Origin: Paracoccaceae bacterium
GTDB lineage: Bacteria; Pseudomonadota; Alphaproteobacteria; Rhodobacterales; Rhodobacteraceae
Length of the DNA: 42,195 bases
Direction of reading: 5' to 3'
Assembly (NCBI GenBank): GCA_902632125.1
Contig: CACPBQ010000015.1
Coordinates: forward strand, 1 to 42,195
Under the pieces are notes generated by a model, which was given only the letters and a program-made list of their open reading frames with translations, was not told where the DNA came from and ran no database searches. Positions 8,664-17,261 of the stretch are shown piece after piece (the stretch's first letter is position 1; each line of letters begins with the position of its first letter). The position numbers and the translations under genes were made by a program.

Positions 8664-10049
8664 TTACCCGTAAACATATGCCGGTAGCCAAGTGGCTAGA
8701 GCGGGCCATTGAAAAACTAAATAAATAGCTATGAGCTGAAGAATTACAAAAGGAATTATGCCTTTGTAAATATCTTTCATTGCCACACCAGGGGGGCTGA
8801 TGCCTCTCATATAAAAGAGGGCGTATCCTACTGGTGGGGTTAAAAAAGACGTTTGGAGTGTTACTGCCACTAAAATCGTGAACCAAACGAGCACTGGTTT
8901 GTCGACCACTCCATAACCGCTTATCGCTAAGTCCATGGCACCAATAACTGGAACAAGCAGTGGCAATACAATAAAAGTTATTTCAATCCAATCTAGGAAA
9001 AAGCCAAGTAGAAATACACAGACTATTACAAAAAGAATAATGCCATTATCGCTGAAGGGTAATGACGTCAGGGCCTCCTCTATGATTTCATCTCCACCTA
9101 AAGCGCGAACAACAAAAGCAAAAACAGTTGCGCCAATTATTATGCAGAAAATATAGCCCATGGTATTGAAAGTGCCGTAAAGAGCCTCTTTCAACATTGG
9201 TAAATTTAGTTTCCGATAAAATGCTGCCAATATCATTGCGCTCAAAGCACCAACTCCACTGGCTTCAGTTACTGTAGCAATACCGGCTATGATTGATCCT
9301 AAAACCAAAAACATAAGAGCCAGAATGGGAACTGCATCTAATAGGACCCTAAAAAGAGTTTTAAATCCTACCGGTTGTCTGTCTTCTGCCAAAGGTGCTG
9401 CTTCAGGTCTAAGGAATGAAAATCCGAGTATGTAGATTACATAAAGTGCTGCAAGCATTAACCCCGGGATAAAAGCGCCCATGAACAAATCACCAGCCGG
9501 CAGATTGAGTTGATCTGCCATAAAAACCAGCATAATTGACGGTGGTATAATGATCCCAAGACAGCCAGAAGCAGCCACAGTTCCCGTTGCGAGTTCTTTG
9601 GAATAGCCTTGTTTAATCATTATTGGAAGGCTTAATACGCCAAGTAGCACCACGGATGCTCCAACAATTCCAGTACTTGCAGCCAACAACGTTCCTATTA
9701 AAGCAACCGTTATTGCCATTCCACCCCTGACATTACCAAACAATTCTTGAGTTGAAGTAAGTAAACGCTCAGCTATTCCAGACTTTTCGAGCATAAATCC
9801 CATAAAAATAAAAAGGGTTCCCGCTATTAGAATCCAATTTGTCATCACGGAGTAGATACGCTTCACAACAATGCCAAAGTAAAAGAAGTCCAGACCAGTA
9901 GCCGTATCAAAATATTGATCGGAAATCATTGCTATCACAGTAAATAAAATTGAGACGCCAAAAAGTGTGTAGGAAATATGAAAACCCACAAGAAGCATAG
10001 CGCAAAAGGTTACAAAAAGAGCTGTCAGCAGAATGGTTTCAACAAACAT
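8664..10049 (-). CDS. dctM: TRAP transporter large permease subunit DctM
   Basis: 461-residue, strongly hydrophobic inner-membrane protein of the DctM type, with about a dozen membrane segments. This is the channel-forming part of a sodium-driven TRAP uptake system. Family stretches such as GTLLAASTGIVGASVVLLG and GIIIPPSIMLV are present near residues 113-175. Its ATG overlaps the stop codon of dctQ (TAATG), the usual arrangement for these two subunits. A weaker alternative frame inside it is only a shadow. Confidence 0.94.
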   Translation of the reverse strand: MFVETILLTALFVTFCAMLLVGFHISYTLFGVSILFTVIAMISDQYFDTATGLDFFYFGIVVKRIYSVMTNWILIAGTLFIFMGFMLEKSGIAERLLTSTQELFGNVRGGMAITVALIGTLLAASTGIVGASVVLLGVLSLPIMIKQGYSKELATGTVAASGCLGIIIPPSIMLVFMADQLNLPAGDLFMGAFIPGLMLAALYVIYILGFSFLRPEAAPLAEDRQPVGFKTLFRVLLDAVPILALMFLVLGSIIAGIATVTEASGVGALSAMILAAFYRKLNLPMLKEALYGTFNTMGYIFCIIIGATVFAFVVRALGGDEIIEEALTSLPFSDNGIILFVIVCVFLLGFFLDWIEITFIVLPLLVPVIGAMDLAISGYGVVDKPVLVWFTILVAVTLQTSFLTPPVGYALFYMRGISPPGVAMKDIYKGIIPFVILQLIAIYLVFQWPALATWLPAYVYG

Positions 10050-10558
10050 TAGTTGGCAACTCCTGTTAATTTTCTCAGTTTCGCAAAAATGGCGATTGAT
10101 CTAGCCACCGTTGCAATCCCAAATAATACAAATGAAAGCACTAAAACTGATTTTATGATCCATCTGTGTGGCAGCCCCCCAGGATCAATTGAGCCCTCTG
10201 CGGTCACATAGGCCCTCATCATGAAAAACCATGAGTGATATATAATGACGATAATAAATGGCAGCAGCACAACAACGTGACTGACAAGATCTATCCAAAG
10301 CTTTGTTTTTTCTGAAAACTTGCTGTAAAAAAGATCGTTGCGAACATGTGTTTCCATAGATGTACAATATGAAAACCCCATCATAAATCCAAAAGAGTAT
10401 ATGTGCCATTGCAGCTCATCAAATCCTAAACTGGACAGGCCAAGTGCATATCGAAGAAAAACTGATAAACAGACAATGGCAACGAGAAAGAGTGCAAGCC
10501 AGCTGATTGCGTGACCCAAGGCTATAATTTGTCTTTCTATATTCTGAACAAAATTCAC
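10049..10558 (-). CDS. dctQ: TRAP transporter small permease subunit DctQ
   Basis: 169-residue membrane protein with four hydrophobic segments and the DctQ signature region GFDELQWHIYSFGFMMGFSYC (about residues 41-61), followed by HVRNDLFY. It pairs with DctM in the membrane. It starts 91 bases after the end of dctP, a gap that holds a strong hairpin, and its stop overlaps the dctM start by one base. Confidence 0.93.
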   Translation of the reverse strand: MNFVQNIERQIIALGHAISWLALFLVAIVCLSVFLRYALGLSSLGFDELQWHIYSFGFMMGFSYCTSMETHVRNDLFYSKFSEKTKLWIDLVSHVVVLLPFIIVIIYHSWFFMMRAYVTAEGSIDPGGLPHRWIIKSVLVLSFVLFGIATVARSIAIFAKLRKLTGVAN

Positions 10559-10600
10559 TTTGAGATTTACCTGTTTTATTGAAGTCTTTTAGTTTGTCTT

Positions 10601-10629
10601 AGCAATGCAAGCATGCTGCTTGCATTGCT
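10601..10629 (-). terminator. Perfect 13-bp hairpin between dctP and dctQ
   Basis: AGCAATGCAAGCA at 10601-10613 is the exact reverse complement of 10617-10629, with a 3-base loop. Read on the minus strand it lies 21 bases after the dctP stop and is not followed by a run of U, so it is not a classical Rho-independent terminator. In many TRAP and ABC operons a hairpin at this place protects the binding-protein mRNA or partly stops transcription, giving more DctP than membrane subunits. That role is inferred from position; the inverted repeat itself is plain in the sequence. Confidence 0.75.
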
Positions 10630-10649
10630 AATTTTTCATCGAGGAACTA

Positions 10650-11741
10650 CTAGTCCCACAAACTATTGCGACCAATGGAGCCAATGTTTTCCCAGGCCTT
10701 ATAATCTTGCATAAACGCTGTAAGATCGTCCATCAACATTTTGACCTCAGGGTCGGTTGCCATAAGCTCATCCATTGTTTCGTTAAATGCAGCTCTCATT
10801 GCTTTGAGCATCTCGTCGTCAAACTTAACAATTTCGACGCCTTTTTCTTCTTGTAATGTCTTAAGTGCAGCATTTTGAATAGCATTTGAGTGTGTCATGG
10901 ACCAAACATTTGCTTGTCTTACGGACGCTTCCCATTGCGCTTGTTGAGCTTCACTCATGCCGTTCCAAACATCCATATTCATCACAATTTCGATGATTGT
11001 GTAAGGTTGGTGCCAGCTAGGCATATGGTAATACTTGGCAACCTTATGCAACCCAGCTTCTAAGTCATTTGCTGGAAGTCCCATTTCTGCTGCGTCAATC
11101 ACGCCTTTTTCAAGACCTGGGAAAATTTCGCCGAAAGGAATTAGTGTCGGAACAGCGCCTAATTTGGTTACAGTACCGCCTGCAAACCCACCAATTCGGA
11201 TTTTCGTTCCCTTCCAGTCTTCAACTTTCTCAATTCTCTTGGTAAACCAACCTGCGCCTTCGTTTGCATAGATAGCAAGAGGCCATACTTTAACGTTATA
11301 TCCAGCATCACTATAAAACTTTTCCCAAAGTTTTGTGCCGTTACCTTCATATAACCAGCCTAGCATTACGTGAGGTTCTGGTCCAAATGGCATTGTACAG
11401 TATGGAATAGCTTCTTTCAAAGAACCACCTAGATAAGCTCCGCAGGTGTAGCCTGCCTGTACTTGTCCGTCTGATACAGCTTGGTGAATATCAAAAGCTG
11501 GCATAAGTTCCCCTGGCTCAAACATTTTGATTTTCATATTTCCGCCAGAAACTTTTTCTAGAACGTCAGCAAAATATACAGAAGTAGAACCTGTTATAGG
11601 CAGGTTAGTTCCGAAAGCTGAAGGGGTTTTAAAAGTAATTTTTTTATCAGCCATAGCCGTTCCAGCTAAGCCGAAGAATGTTAACATAACCACGGAAGCT
11701 TTGACTGCTTTCATAGTTTGTTTGGTTAAGTAGTTTCTCAT
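10650..11741 (-). CDS. dctP: TRAP transporter substrate-binding protein DctP
   Basis: Periplasmic solute receptor, 363 residues. A signal peptide (positively charged start, hydrophobic core about 14-27, cut after GTAMA near residue 31) precedes the mature domain. The central WKGTKIRIGG and the GEIFPGLEKGVIDAAEMG region are the DctP ligand-binding signature; the arginine in RIGG normally binds a carboxylate. The style of the sequence recalls TakP-like receptors for 2-oxo acids, but the ligand is not certain. A strong GGGAGG ribosome-binding site stands 7-8 bases before the ATG. The upstream 254 bases carry a likely promoter and an AT-rich inverted repeat. Confidence 0.93.
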   Translation of the reverse strand: MRNYLTKQTMKAVKASVVMLTFFGLAGTAMADKKITFKTPSAFGTNLPITGSTSVYFADVLEKVSGGNMKIKMFEPGELMPAFDIHQAVSDGQVQAGYTCGAYLGGSLKEAIPYCTMPFGPEPHVMLGWLYEGNGTKLWEKFYSDAGYNVKVWPLAIYANEGAGWFTKRIEKVEDWKGTKIRIGGFAGGTVTKLGAVPTLIPFGEIFPGLEKGVIDAAEMGLPANDLEAGLHKVAKYYHMPSWHQPYTIIEIVMNMDVWNGMSEAQQAQWEASVRQANVWSMTHSNAIQNAALKTLQEEKGVEIVKFDDEMLKAMRAAFNETMDELMATDPEVKMLMDDLTAFMQDYKAWENIGSIGRNSLWD

Positions 11742-11840
11742 CGAGATGTCCTCCCTACATCACTAATCAAGTTGCATAAAATCGCGCCAAACGCGTTGGT
11801 ACAATCAACTTTATGTGGGATGACGGTATCAGTTTTATGA

Positions 11841-11846
11841 ATTATA
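11841..11846 (-). promoter_or_regulatory. Probable -10 box of the dctPQM promoter
   Basis: On the minus strand this reads TATAAT, the perfect consensus, about 95 bases before the dctP start. No good -35 box stands at the right distance (TGCTAC at 17 bp), which would suit an activator-dependent promoter. The large inverted repeat at 11871-11910 would be centred near -54. Confidence 0.45.
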
Positions 11847-11870
11847 GCAACGAAATGTTCTAGGTAGCAC

Positions 11871-11910
11871 AATATAAAAAATTTATACGTTTATAAATAT
11901 TTTTTATATT
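11871..11910. promoter_or_regulatory. AT-rich inverted repeat upstream of dctP, candidate operator
   Basis: AATATAAAAAATTTATA (11871-11887) and TATAAATATTTTTTATATT (11892-11910) are reverse complements apart from a two-base insertion, with CGTT between them. It lies in the 254-base gap between dctP and the aldehyde dehydrogenase gene, just upstream of the likely -10 box. It could bind a regulator, such as the LysR protein coded at 18732, or act as a weak terminator for the gene upstream. Its outer 9-bp arms recur at 17219-17239. In AT-rich DNA chance repeats are common, so this is a moderate call. Confidence 0.4.
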
Positions 11911-11995
11911 TATGGCATGTTTATATATAAAATCTAGAATTTACAGGTTATTTCTCGTTAAAACAATTGCTTATCTACTAAAAGTACTATCGAAT

Positions 11996-13474
11996 TTACT
12001 GCATTATAAACGGATTAGAACTGGTCGTCTGCTGAGCGATCCAAACGGATTTAACTTGCATGAATTCTTTAATTGATTCTTGACCGCTTTCTCTGCCTTG
12101 ACCTGATCTTTTGTAGCCGCCGAATGGCGTCATAAAACTTACGGCGCGGTATGTGTTTACCCAAACAGTGCCAGCTTTTAGTTTTTCAGACATTCGGAAA
12201 GCCCGACCTAAATCAGAAGTCCATACGCCGGCTGCGAGGCCAAACACTATATCGTTTCCAATACGGATGGCGTCTTCTTCTGTATCGAAAGGAATAACCG
12301 ATAGAATAGGCCCGAACACCTCTTCTTGTGCAATTCGCATATTATTTTTTACATCTGTGAATATTGTTGGTTCAACAAAGCGATCACCTTGAATGTCATC
12401 ACCGGTATAAGGCTTACCTCCTAGAACACAGGTTGCTCCATCTTCTTTTGCAACTTCTATATATTGTATAATTTTTTCGTATTGGGGCGCGGTAGTCACG
12501 GGTCCAACATGTGTTTCTACTGACATTGGATCTCCAATTTTTGCTTCACTTGCAACTTCAACTAAACGTTTAACGAACTTATCATGAATACTTCTTTGGA
12601 CCAGTAATCGTGAACCTGCTATGCAAGTTTGGCCAGTTGCGGCAAATATGCCTGATATTGCACCCATGACCGCAGCTTCAAAATCAGCATCCTCAAAGAC
12701 AATATTAGGTGACTTCCCGCCTAATTCTAAGGTAACAGGCATAATCTTTTTTGCAGCTGTTTCATAAATTTTTTGGCCTGCAAAGTCAGATCCTGTAAAG
12801 GCAATTTTGGCTAAATCTGGATGTTCTACCATCGGAGCGCCTATTTCAGTTCCGAAACCAGTAATACAATTTACAACTCCTTTCGGAAAACCCGCTTCAT
12901 TGACCAGCTCCATAAATTCCAAAGATGAAGCAGAAGTAAACTCAGAGGGTTTAATTACGGCTGTATTACCCGCTGCAAGGGCAGGGGCCAGCTTCCAGGC
13001 TAATAGTAAGAGAGGAGAATTCCAGGCTGTAATCATTCCAATTACACCCAATGGCTCATATCTTGTGAAATTAAAAATACCAGGTCGATCAGCTGGTAGA
13101 ACTGCTCCTTCTATTTTATCAGCAAGGCCTCCAAAATAGCGGTACCACTCTGCTAAATATTTTGTTTGTGCACTCATTTCGGTAATTAGCTTACCGTTAT
13201 CACGAACTTCTAGATTTGCTAATCTTTCAGCTTCGCGCTCAATAATTTCAGCAAGCCGCACCAACAGCTTGCCTCTTTGCGTTGGCCGCATATCCGCCCA
13301 TGCCCCGCCATCGAATGCAGCTTTTGCGGCTTTAACAGCCTGATCAGCGTCTTTCTCACACCCTCGGGCAACTTTTGCCCAAACTTCACCAGTATATGGA
13401 TTTTCAGTATCAAAATATTTATTTTTGGCTGGTTCAACCCATTCGCCATTAATGAAGTGATTATATATTTTCAT
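11996..13474 (-). CDS. NAD(P)-dependent aldehyde dehydrogenase
   Basis: 492-residue member of the aldehyde dehydrogenase family that turns an aldehyde into a carboxylic acid. The motifs are in order: WNSPLLLLAWKLAPALAAGN with the catalytic asparagine near 150, VTLELGGKSPN with the general-base glutamate near 249, and the nucleophilic cysteine in ATGQTCIAGSR near 284. It starts 17 bases after the neighbouring alcohol dehydrogenase ends, so the two may oxidise one alcohol in two steps. The substrate is unknown; the betaine-aldehyde/aliphatic subgroup is only a resemblance. Confidence 0.88.
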   Translation of the reverse strand: MKIYNHFINGEWVEPAKNKYFDTENPYTGEVWAKVARGCEKDADQAVKAAKAAFDGGAWADMRPTQRGKLLVRLAEIIEREAERLANLEVRDNGKLITEMSAQTKYLAEWYRYFGGLADKIEGAVLPADRPGIFNFTRYEPLGVIGMITAWNSPLLLLAWKLAPALAAGNTAVIKPSEFTSASSLEFMELVNEAGFPKGVVNCITGFGTEIGAPMVEHPDLAKIAFTGSDFAGQKIYETAAKKIMPVTLELGGKSPNIVFEDADFEAAVMGAISGIFAATGQTCIAGSRLLVQRSIHDKFVKRLVEVASEAKIGDPMSVETHVGPVTTAPQYEKIIQYIEVAKEDGATCVLGGKPYTGDDIQGDRFVEPTIFTDVKNNMRIAQEEVFGPILSVIPFDTEEDAIRIGNDIVFGLAAGVWTSDLGRAFRMSEKLKAGTVWVNTYRAVSFMTPFGGYKRSGQGRESGQESIKEFMQVKSVWIAQQTTSSNPFIMQ

Positions 13475-13491
13475 TATTTACCGAACCTCTC

Positions 13492-14571
13492 TTAGTCATT
13501 CTCACTAGGTTGAAACACAATCCGGCCGGTGACTTTACCGTTTTCAAGATCATGTACAGCTTGATTGATTTCGGACAGTGGACGCCTGTCTATTGGGATT
13601 TGTTTAATCTTACCACTGCGCACCATATCAATTATTTTTTGCAGTTGTGGTGAATTTCCTACGTGGCTCCCACGAACGGTCATTGCTTTTTGTGGCAACC
13701 AAACTTGAGGCATGTTAAAGTCTCCACCTGCCTGACCTACTATTAAGAAACGGCCTGATTTAGCTAATGCACGGACTGCAAGCTGCGCGGTGGCCGATCC
13801 GCCAAATGTATCAAGTACTCCCATAAGTTTATTATTCGCTAACTTTTGTAGTTTTGACACGGATCCTTCATCTCTACTGTTTAAAACTTTCACTGCACCC
13901 ATTTCGCGGGCGGTGTTTAATTTCGTATCATCAACATCCACAGCTATGATATTTTCAAACCCAAGGGCTCGCGCGATGGCAATGGCATTCATTCCAAGCC
14001 CACCACATCCTAAAATGGCCATCCATTCATCGGTACGCAGTTCACCAAGTTTTTCTAAAGCATTGTAAACCGTAATCCCTGAGCACGCGTGAGGTACAAC
14101 ATCTGCAGGATCAAGCCCCTCGATATCTACTAAAAATTTTTCGTGTTCGACGAGGCAGTGCGTGGCAAAGCCTCCCTTTTGTTTTAGCCCAATGATCCGC
14201 ATTGATGCGCAATCACTTTCGCGCTCTTCCTGACATGCTGCACATTCTCCGCAACCAATCCAAGGGAAAACCAGCACTTGCTGACCTATTTTAAAAGCAC
14301 TAGCATCAGGTCCATTTTTTTCTACCACTCCTGCAATTTCATGACCGAATGTCATTGGTAATTCAGCACCGCGCTCTGCAAAGGTTAACCGGCCCTCGTT
14401 TCCCAAGTCCATATACCCCTTTTGGACATGTAGATCTGAATGACATAAACCCGCAGCTGTAACACGAATTAAAACTTCCGAGCCTTTGGGTTTTGGGAGT
14501 GGGTTTTTTCGTTTCTCAAATGGTTTAGCCCATTCAATAAGATCATAGCTGGTATAATGTGTCATCTTCAA
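13492..14571 (-). CDS. Zinc-dependent alcohol dehydrogenase
   Basis: 359-residue medium-chain dehydrogenase. The zinc sites are complete: C43 and H44 in GLCHSD, H77 and E78 in GHE, then structural cysteines C107, C110, C113 and C121. The GCGGLGMNAI loop near residue 188 binds NAD. Between the CHSD and GHE motifs there is an insertion (LHVQKGYMDLGNEGRLTFAERGAELP) seen in some NAD-dependent aryl- or acyclic-alcohol dehydrogenases. It lies in a run with an aldehyde dehydrogenase (17 bases downstream) and a CoA-transferase (21 bases upstream). Its paralogue at 6193-7317 is only distantly similar. Confidence 0.88.
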   Translation of the reverse strand: MKMTHYTSYDLIEWAKPFEKRKNPLPKPKGSEVLIRVTAAGLCHSDLHVQKGYMDLGNEGRLTFAERGAELPMTFGHEIAGVVEKNGPDASAFKIGQQVLVFPWIGCGECAACQEERESDCASMRIIGLKQKGGFATHCLVEHEKFLVDIEGLDPADVVPHACSGITVYNALEKLGELRTDEWMAILGCGGLGMNAIAIARALGFENIIAVDVDDTKLNTAREMGAVKVLNSRDEGSVSKLQKLANNKLMGVLDTFGGSATAQLAVRALAKSGRFLIVGQAGGDFNMPQVWLPQKAMTVRGSHVGNSPQLQKIIDMVRSGKIKQIPIDRRPLSEINQAVHDLENGKVTGRIVFQPSEND

Positions 14572-14592
14572 ATATTAATCCAATTTTATCAT

Positions 14593-15723
14593 TCATACTT
14601 CAAATTCTTTAAAAATCTTCGCAGTATGTTCTCCCAATTTGGGTGGTGAAGGTAAACTCTCATTCTTGTCTATCGTCCGATTAATAGGTGGCGCTGCCAT
14701 TGTTACTTCGTCGCCTTTGGTTGTTTTTACGTTAACCAAATTGAGCCCTACATGGTTGGAGAGTGCACTCACTGAATTGACCGAACCAAACGCAATATCA
14801 GCTTTAGTAAGTAAGTTAGTAAATTCGCTGACTGATAGTTGATTGGAAGTGCTATTAATCAACTTATGTAGTGCTTCAACATTTTTTACTCTTGCGTTAT
14901 TGTTACTGTACAGGGGGTCGTTTGCTAGCTCAGGTTTTTTAAGAACTTGGGCGCAAAATCGCGCCCACTCCCGTTCATTTTGTATCGCAATTATGACCTT
15001 AGAACCGTCTTTAACAGAAAATGCTGCATAAGGCTGGATAGATGGATGCATTAACCCCACTCTTTTTGGACTTTTACCGCCATATTTATATTGTAGTAGA
15101 GGTACATTCATCCAATCTGATGCAACACCAAATAAAGATATGTTGACACCATAACCTTCACCAGTGCGTTCTCTATAAAAAAGAGCTTCCACAATTGCTG
15201 CATGTGCAGTCATGCCAGCGCCAATGTCACATATTGATACACCAATACGACCAAGTTCATTTGGGCCTCCTGATATATCAACAAGCCCACTTTCAGCTTG
15301 CACTAAAAAGTCATAAGCTTTCAATTCGCTTGCCGGCCCAGTTTCTCCGTAACCAGAAATATCGCAAGTAATTAGTTTGGGGTTTTGCTTTCGTATTTCT
15401 TCTGAACCAAAGCCTAATCTTTTCGTTGCCCCTGGAGCCAGATTCTGAACGAAGACATCTGCTTTCTTTATCAGTTGGTGCATAAGTTTTATATCTTTTT
15501 CAGATTTCAAATCTAGGACAATGGATTCCTTTCCATGATTGGTCCATAAAAAATAAGAACTATCACCATTAGCGGCTGAGTCATAACCTCGGGCAAAATC
15601 CCCTTCAGCACGTTCAATTTTTATGACCCTTGCACCCATATCAACCAGCCTTGATGTACACAAAGGCGCTGCTAGTGCCTGTTCTAGAGAAACAACAAGA
15701 AAATCAGAAAATGGGTTGTCCAA
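14593..15723 (-). CDS. Family III (CaiB/BaiF) CoA-transferase
   Basis: 376-residue CoA-transferase that moves CoA between two carboxylic acids through an enzyme-bound anhydride. The catalytic aspartate is D138 in LKAYDFLVQAESGL, and the family stretches GARVIKIERAEGDFAR (30-45) and SICDIGAGMTAHAAIVEAL are present. This subgroup includes enzymes for mesaconate, itaconate, citramalate and succinate CoA esters, but the substrate cannot be read directly. It sits between the MmgE/PrpD genes and the dehydrogenases, as expected in an organic-acid breakdown cluster. The CitE-like lyase at 21861 could act on its product; that is inference. Confidence 0.88.
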   Translation of the reverse strand: MDNPFSDFLVVSLEQALAAPLCTSRLVDMGARVIKIERAEGDFARGYDSAANGDSSYFLWTNHGKESIVLDLKSEKDIKLMHQLIKKADVFVQNLAPGATKRLGFGSEEIRKQNPKLITCDISGYGETGPASELKAYDFLVQAESGLVDISGGPNELGRIGVSICDIGAGMTAHAAIVEALFYRERTGEGYGVNISLFGVASDWMNVPLLQYKYGGKSPKRVGLMHPSIQPYAAFSVKDGSKVIIAIQNEREWARFCAQVLKKPELANDPLYSNNNARVKNVEALHKLINSTSNQLSVSEFTNLLTKADIAFGSVNSVSALSNHVGLNLVNVKTTKGDEVTMAAPPINRTIDKNESLPSPPKLGEHTAKIFKEFEV

Positions 15724-15750
15724 ATCTTTGTCCTTTTTATTCTTTATTGG

Positions 15751-17124
15751 TTATCGCAACATTTTGGTAATTTCATCGAGGTCTCTGATTTCTTCCAGGT
15801 TAATTATTTTTTTAGCAACTTGCCCTGCTTTATCTACTCCGAGAACAGGTAAACTTAGTTTATGGAATTTTTCTTGTATTTCCCCTGAAGTCATCCGATT
15901 GTTTGGATCGCCTTTTGCAAAAATTTGTTTGCCAGAGAATTTCCTCCCATCCTGAGTTTTGATGTCTACTATCGATGCAACAGTGTTTGGGTGTTCTTCA
16001 GCAAGTTGAGTACTAGAGTCAATTTTAATGCGCGACATTATTTCGTTTATTTCTGGATCAGCTAGAGTGTCTTCCGTAAATCTTTCAAGTGATACTGCAC
16101 CGTCTTGAAGGCCAAGTGATACGGCAAAGGGTGTACTCAAGCGGGCCGCCAAAGGACTTTTAGGCGTATAATTCATTCCTTGGCCAGGCATTGTCTCAGA
16201 CTGAATGATACTAACTTCCGCAATATCATCTTTTTTCAATCCGTTTTCTTTAACCAGCTCTAGGGTTTTTGAAATTGCAGTGTGGCTACATTGGATAGTA
16301 GGAAAAGATTTTAGCCCACCAACACTTATTTCGTAATATTCACCCAAACGATCAAGCAATGGTTCAAAATTTGGTTCTTCTGAAAAGGCATTGAAGAATC
16401 CTGAGGAATATTCAAGGATTCCTAATGGGCCCGTCGCCCCATTTTTAATTAACTGGGCGAACAGTACCGCTTTCATCGCGGCCATAGCTGGATGTAAACT
16501 TTTGGAAAAATCGCCGTTGTCGACACCATATCGAAGACCTCCAGCCGCATCAGCTGCAAGGCCTATTGTCATTTCGATCTGCTGGCTATCTAGTTTTAGA
16601 AGTTTTGCTGCCGCTACGCCCGCGCCAATACCTCCAAAAGTAGCTGTTGGATGCCAGTATCTGTAATGACTGGGCATAGCGCATCGCCCTACGCGACCAG
16701 CGACATCAAAGCCCAGCACGAAAGCTTCAATTATTTCTTCACCGTTAGAATTTAGTTCTTCACCAAGAGCGAATGTTGTTGCCACCAAAGATGAGCCCAG
16801 ATGGGTGATTGAAGGCATGTGCGTATCATCAAAATCAATAGTGTGCGCAATTGCACCATTAGCCAGAGCTGCTATTGCGGCGCTGGTTCTTTCTTTTTCT
16901 CCGAAAATAGTTGAGTTACCTTTTGACTTCTGAGTGTCTGTAAACATTGTTATCCAAGATACTTCTTCTTTGGCTTGTGTCCTTCCCCCAAGAGCACATC
17001 CAAGAGTATCGAGAATAAATAATTTTGCCTGGTCTATAACTTCATGCGGTAGATTGGCGTAACGGAAATTGAAGGCAAATTCCGAGAGTTTCTTAGTTAT
17101 GGCTTCGTTTTGCTGGTGGCCCAC
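15751..17124 (-). CDS. MmgE/PrpD family protein (first copy)
   Basis: 457-residue protein of the MmgE/PrpD family, which holds 2-methylcitrate dehydratase, cis-aconitate decarboxylase and many uncharacterised enzymes. Family landmarks are LDTLGCALGGR (30-40), ANGAIAHTIDFDDTHMPSITHLGSS (about 93-117) with the conserved DDTH, SHYRYWHPTATFGGIGAGVAAAKLL and the IQCSHTAIS region in the second domain. No prpB or prpC is present, so a methylcitrate cycle is unlikely. It precedes the CoA-transferase gene by 27 bases and is separated from its paralogue by 137 bases that contain an AT-rich inverted repeat. Confidence 0.87.
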   Translation of the reverse strand: MGHQQNEAITKKLSEFAFNFRYANLPHEVIDQAKLFILDTLGCALGGRTQAKEEVSWITMFTDTQKSKGNSTIFGEKERTSAAIAALANGAIAHTIDFDDTHMPSITHLGSSLVATTFALGEELNSNGEEIIEAFVLGFDVAGRVGRCAMPSHYRYWHPTATFGGIGAGVAAAKLLKLDSQQIEMTIGLAADAAGGLRYGVDNGDFSKSLHPAMAAMKAVLFAQLIKNGATGPLGILEYSSGFFNAFSEEPNFEPLLDRLGEYYEISVGGLKSFPTIQCSHTAISKTLELVKENGLKKDDIAEVSIIQSETMPGQGMNYTPKSPLAARLSTPFAVSLGLQDGAVSLERFTEDTLADPEINEIMSRIKIDSSTQLAEEHPNTVASIVDIKTQDGRKFSGKQIFAKGDPNNRMTSGEIQEKFHKLSLPVLGVDKAGQVAKKIINLEEIRDLDEITKMLR

Positions 17125-17218
17125 AATATTCTCCGTTCTTTTTAAATTTTAATCAGTGTTATTTACGCTCAGGTTATAGCCCACTGCTTGTTTAAAAAAT
17201 TCAATTGCTAGAATACAT

Positions 17219-17239
17219 AATATAAAATCTTTTTATATT
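17219..17239. promoter_or_regulatory. AT-rich inverted repeat between the two prpD-like genes
   Basis: AATATAAAA and TTTTATATT are perfect 9-bp arms around TCT. The element stands after the end of the gene at 17262 and upstream of the one at 15751, so it may be an operator or promoter part for the second transcript, or a weak terminator. The arms equal the outer arms of the repeat before dctP, and the 11-mer ATATAAAATCT also occurs at 11925-11935. Confidence 0.35.
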
Positions 17240-17261
17240 GAAATGTTTGAAGTGAAATTGA

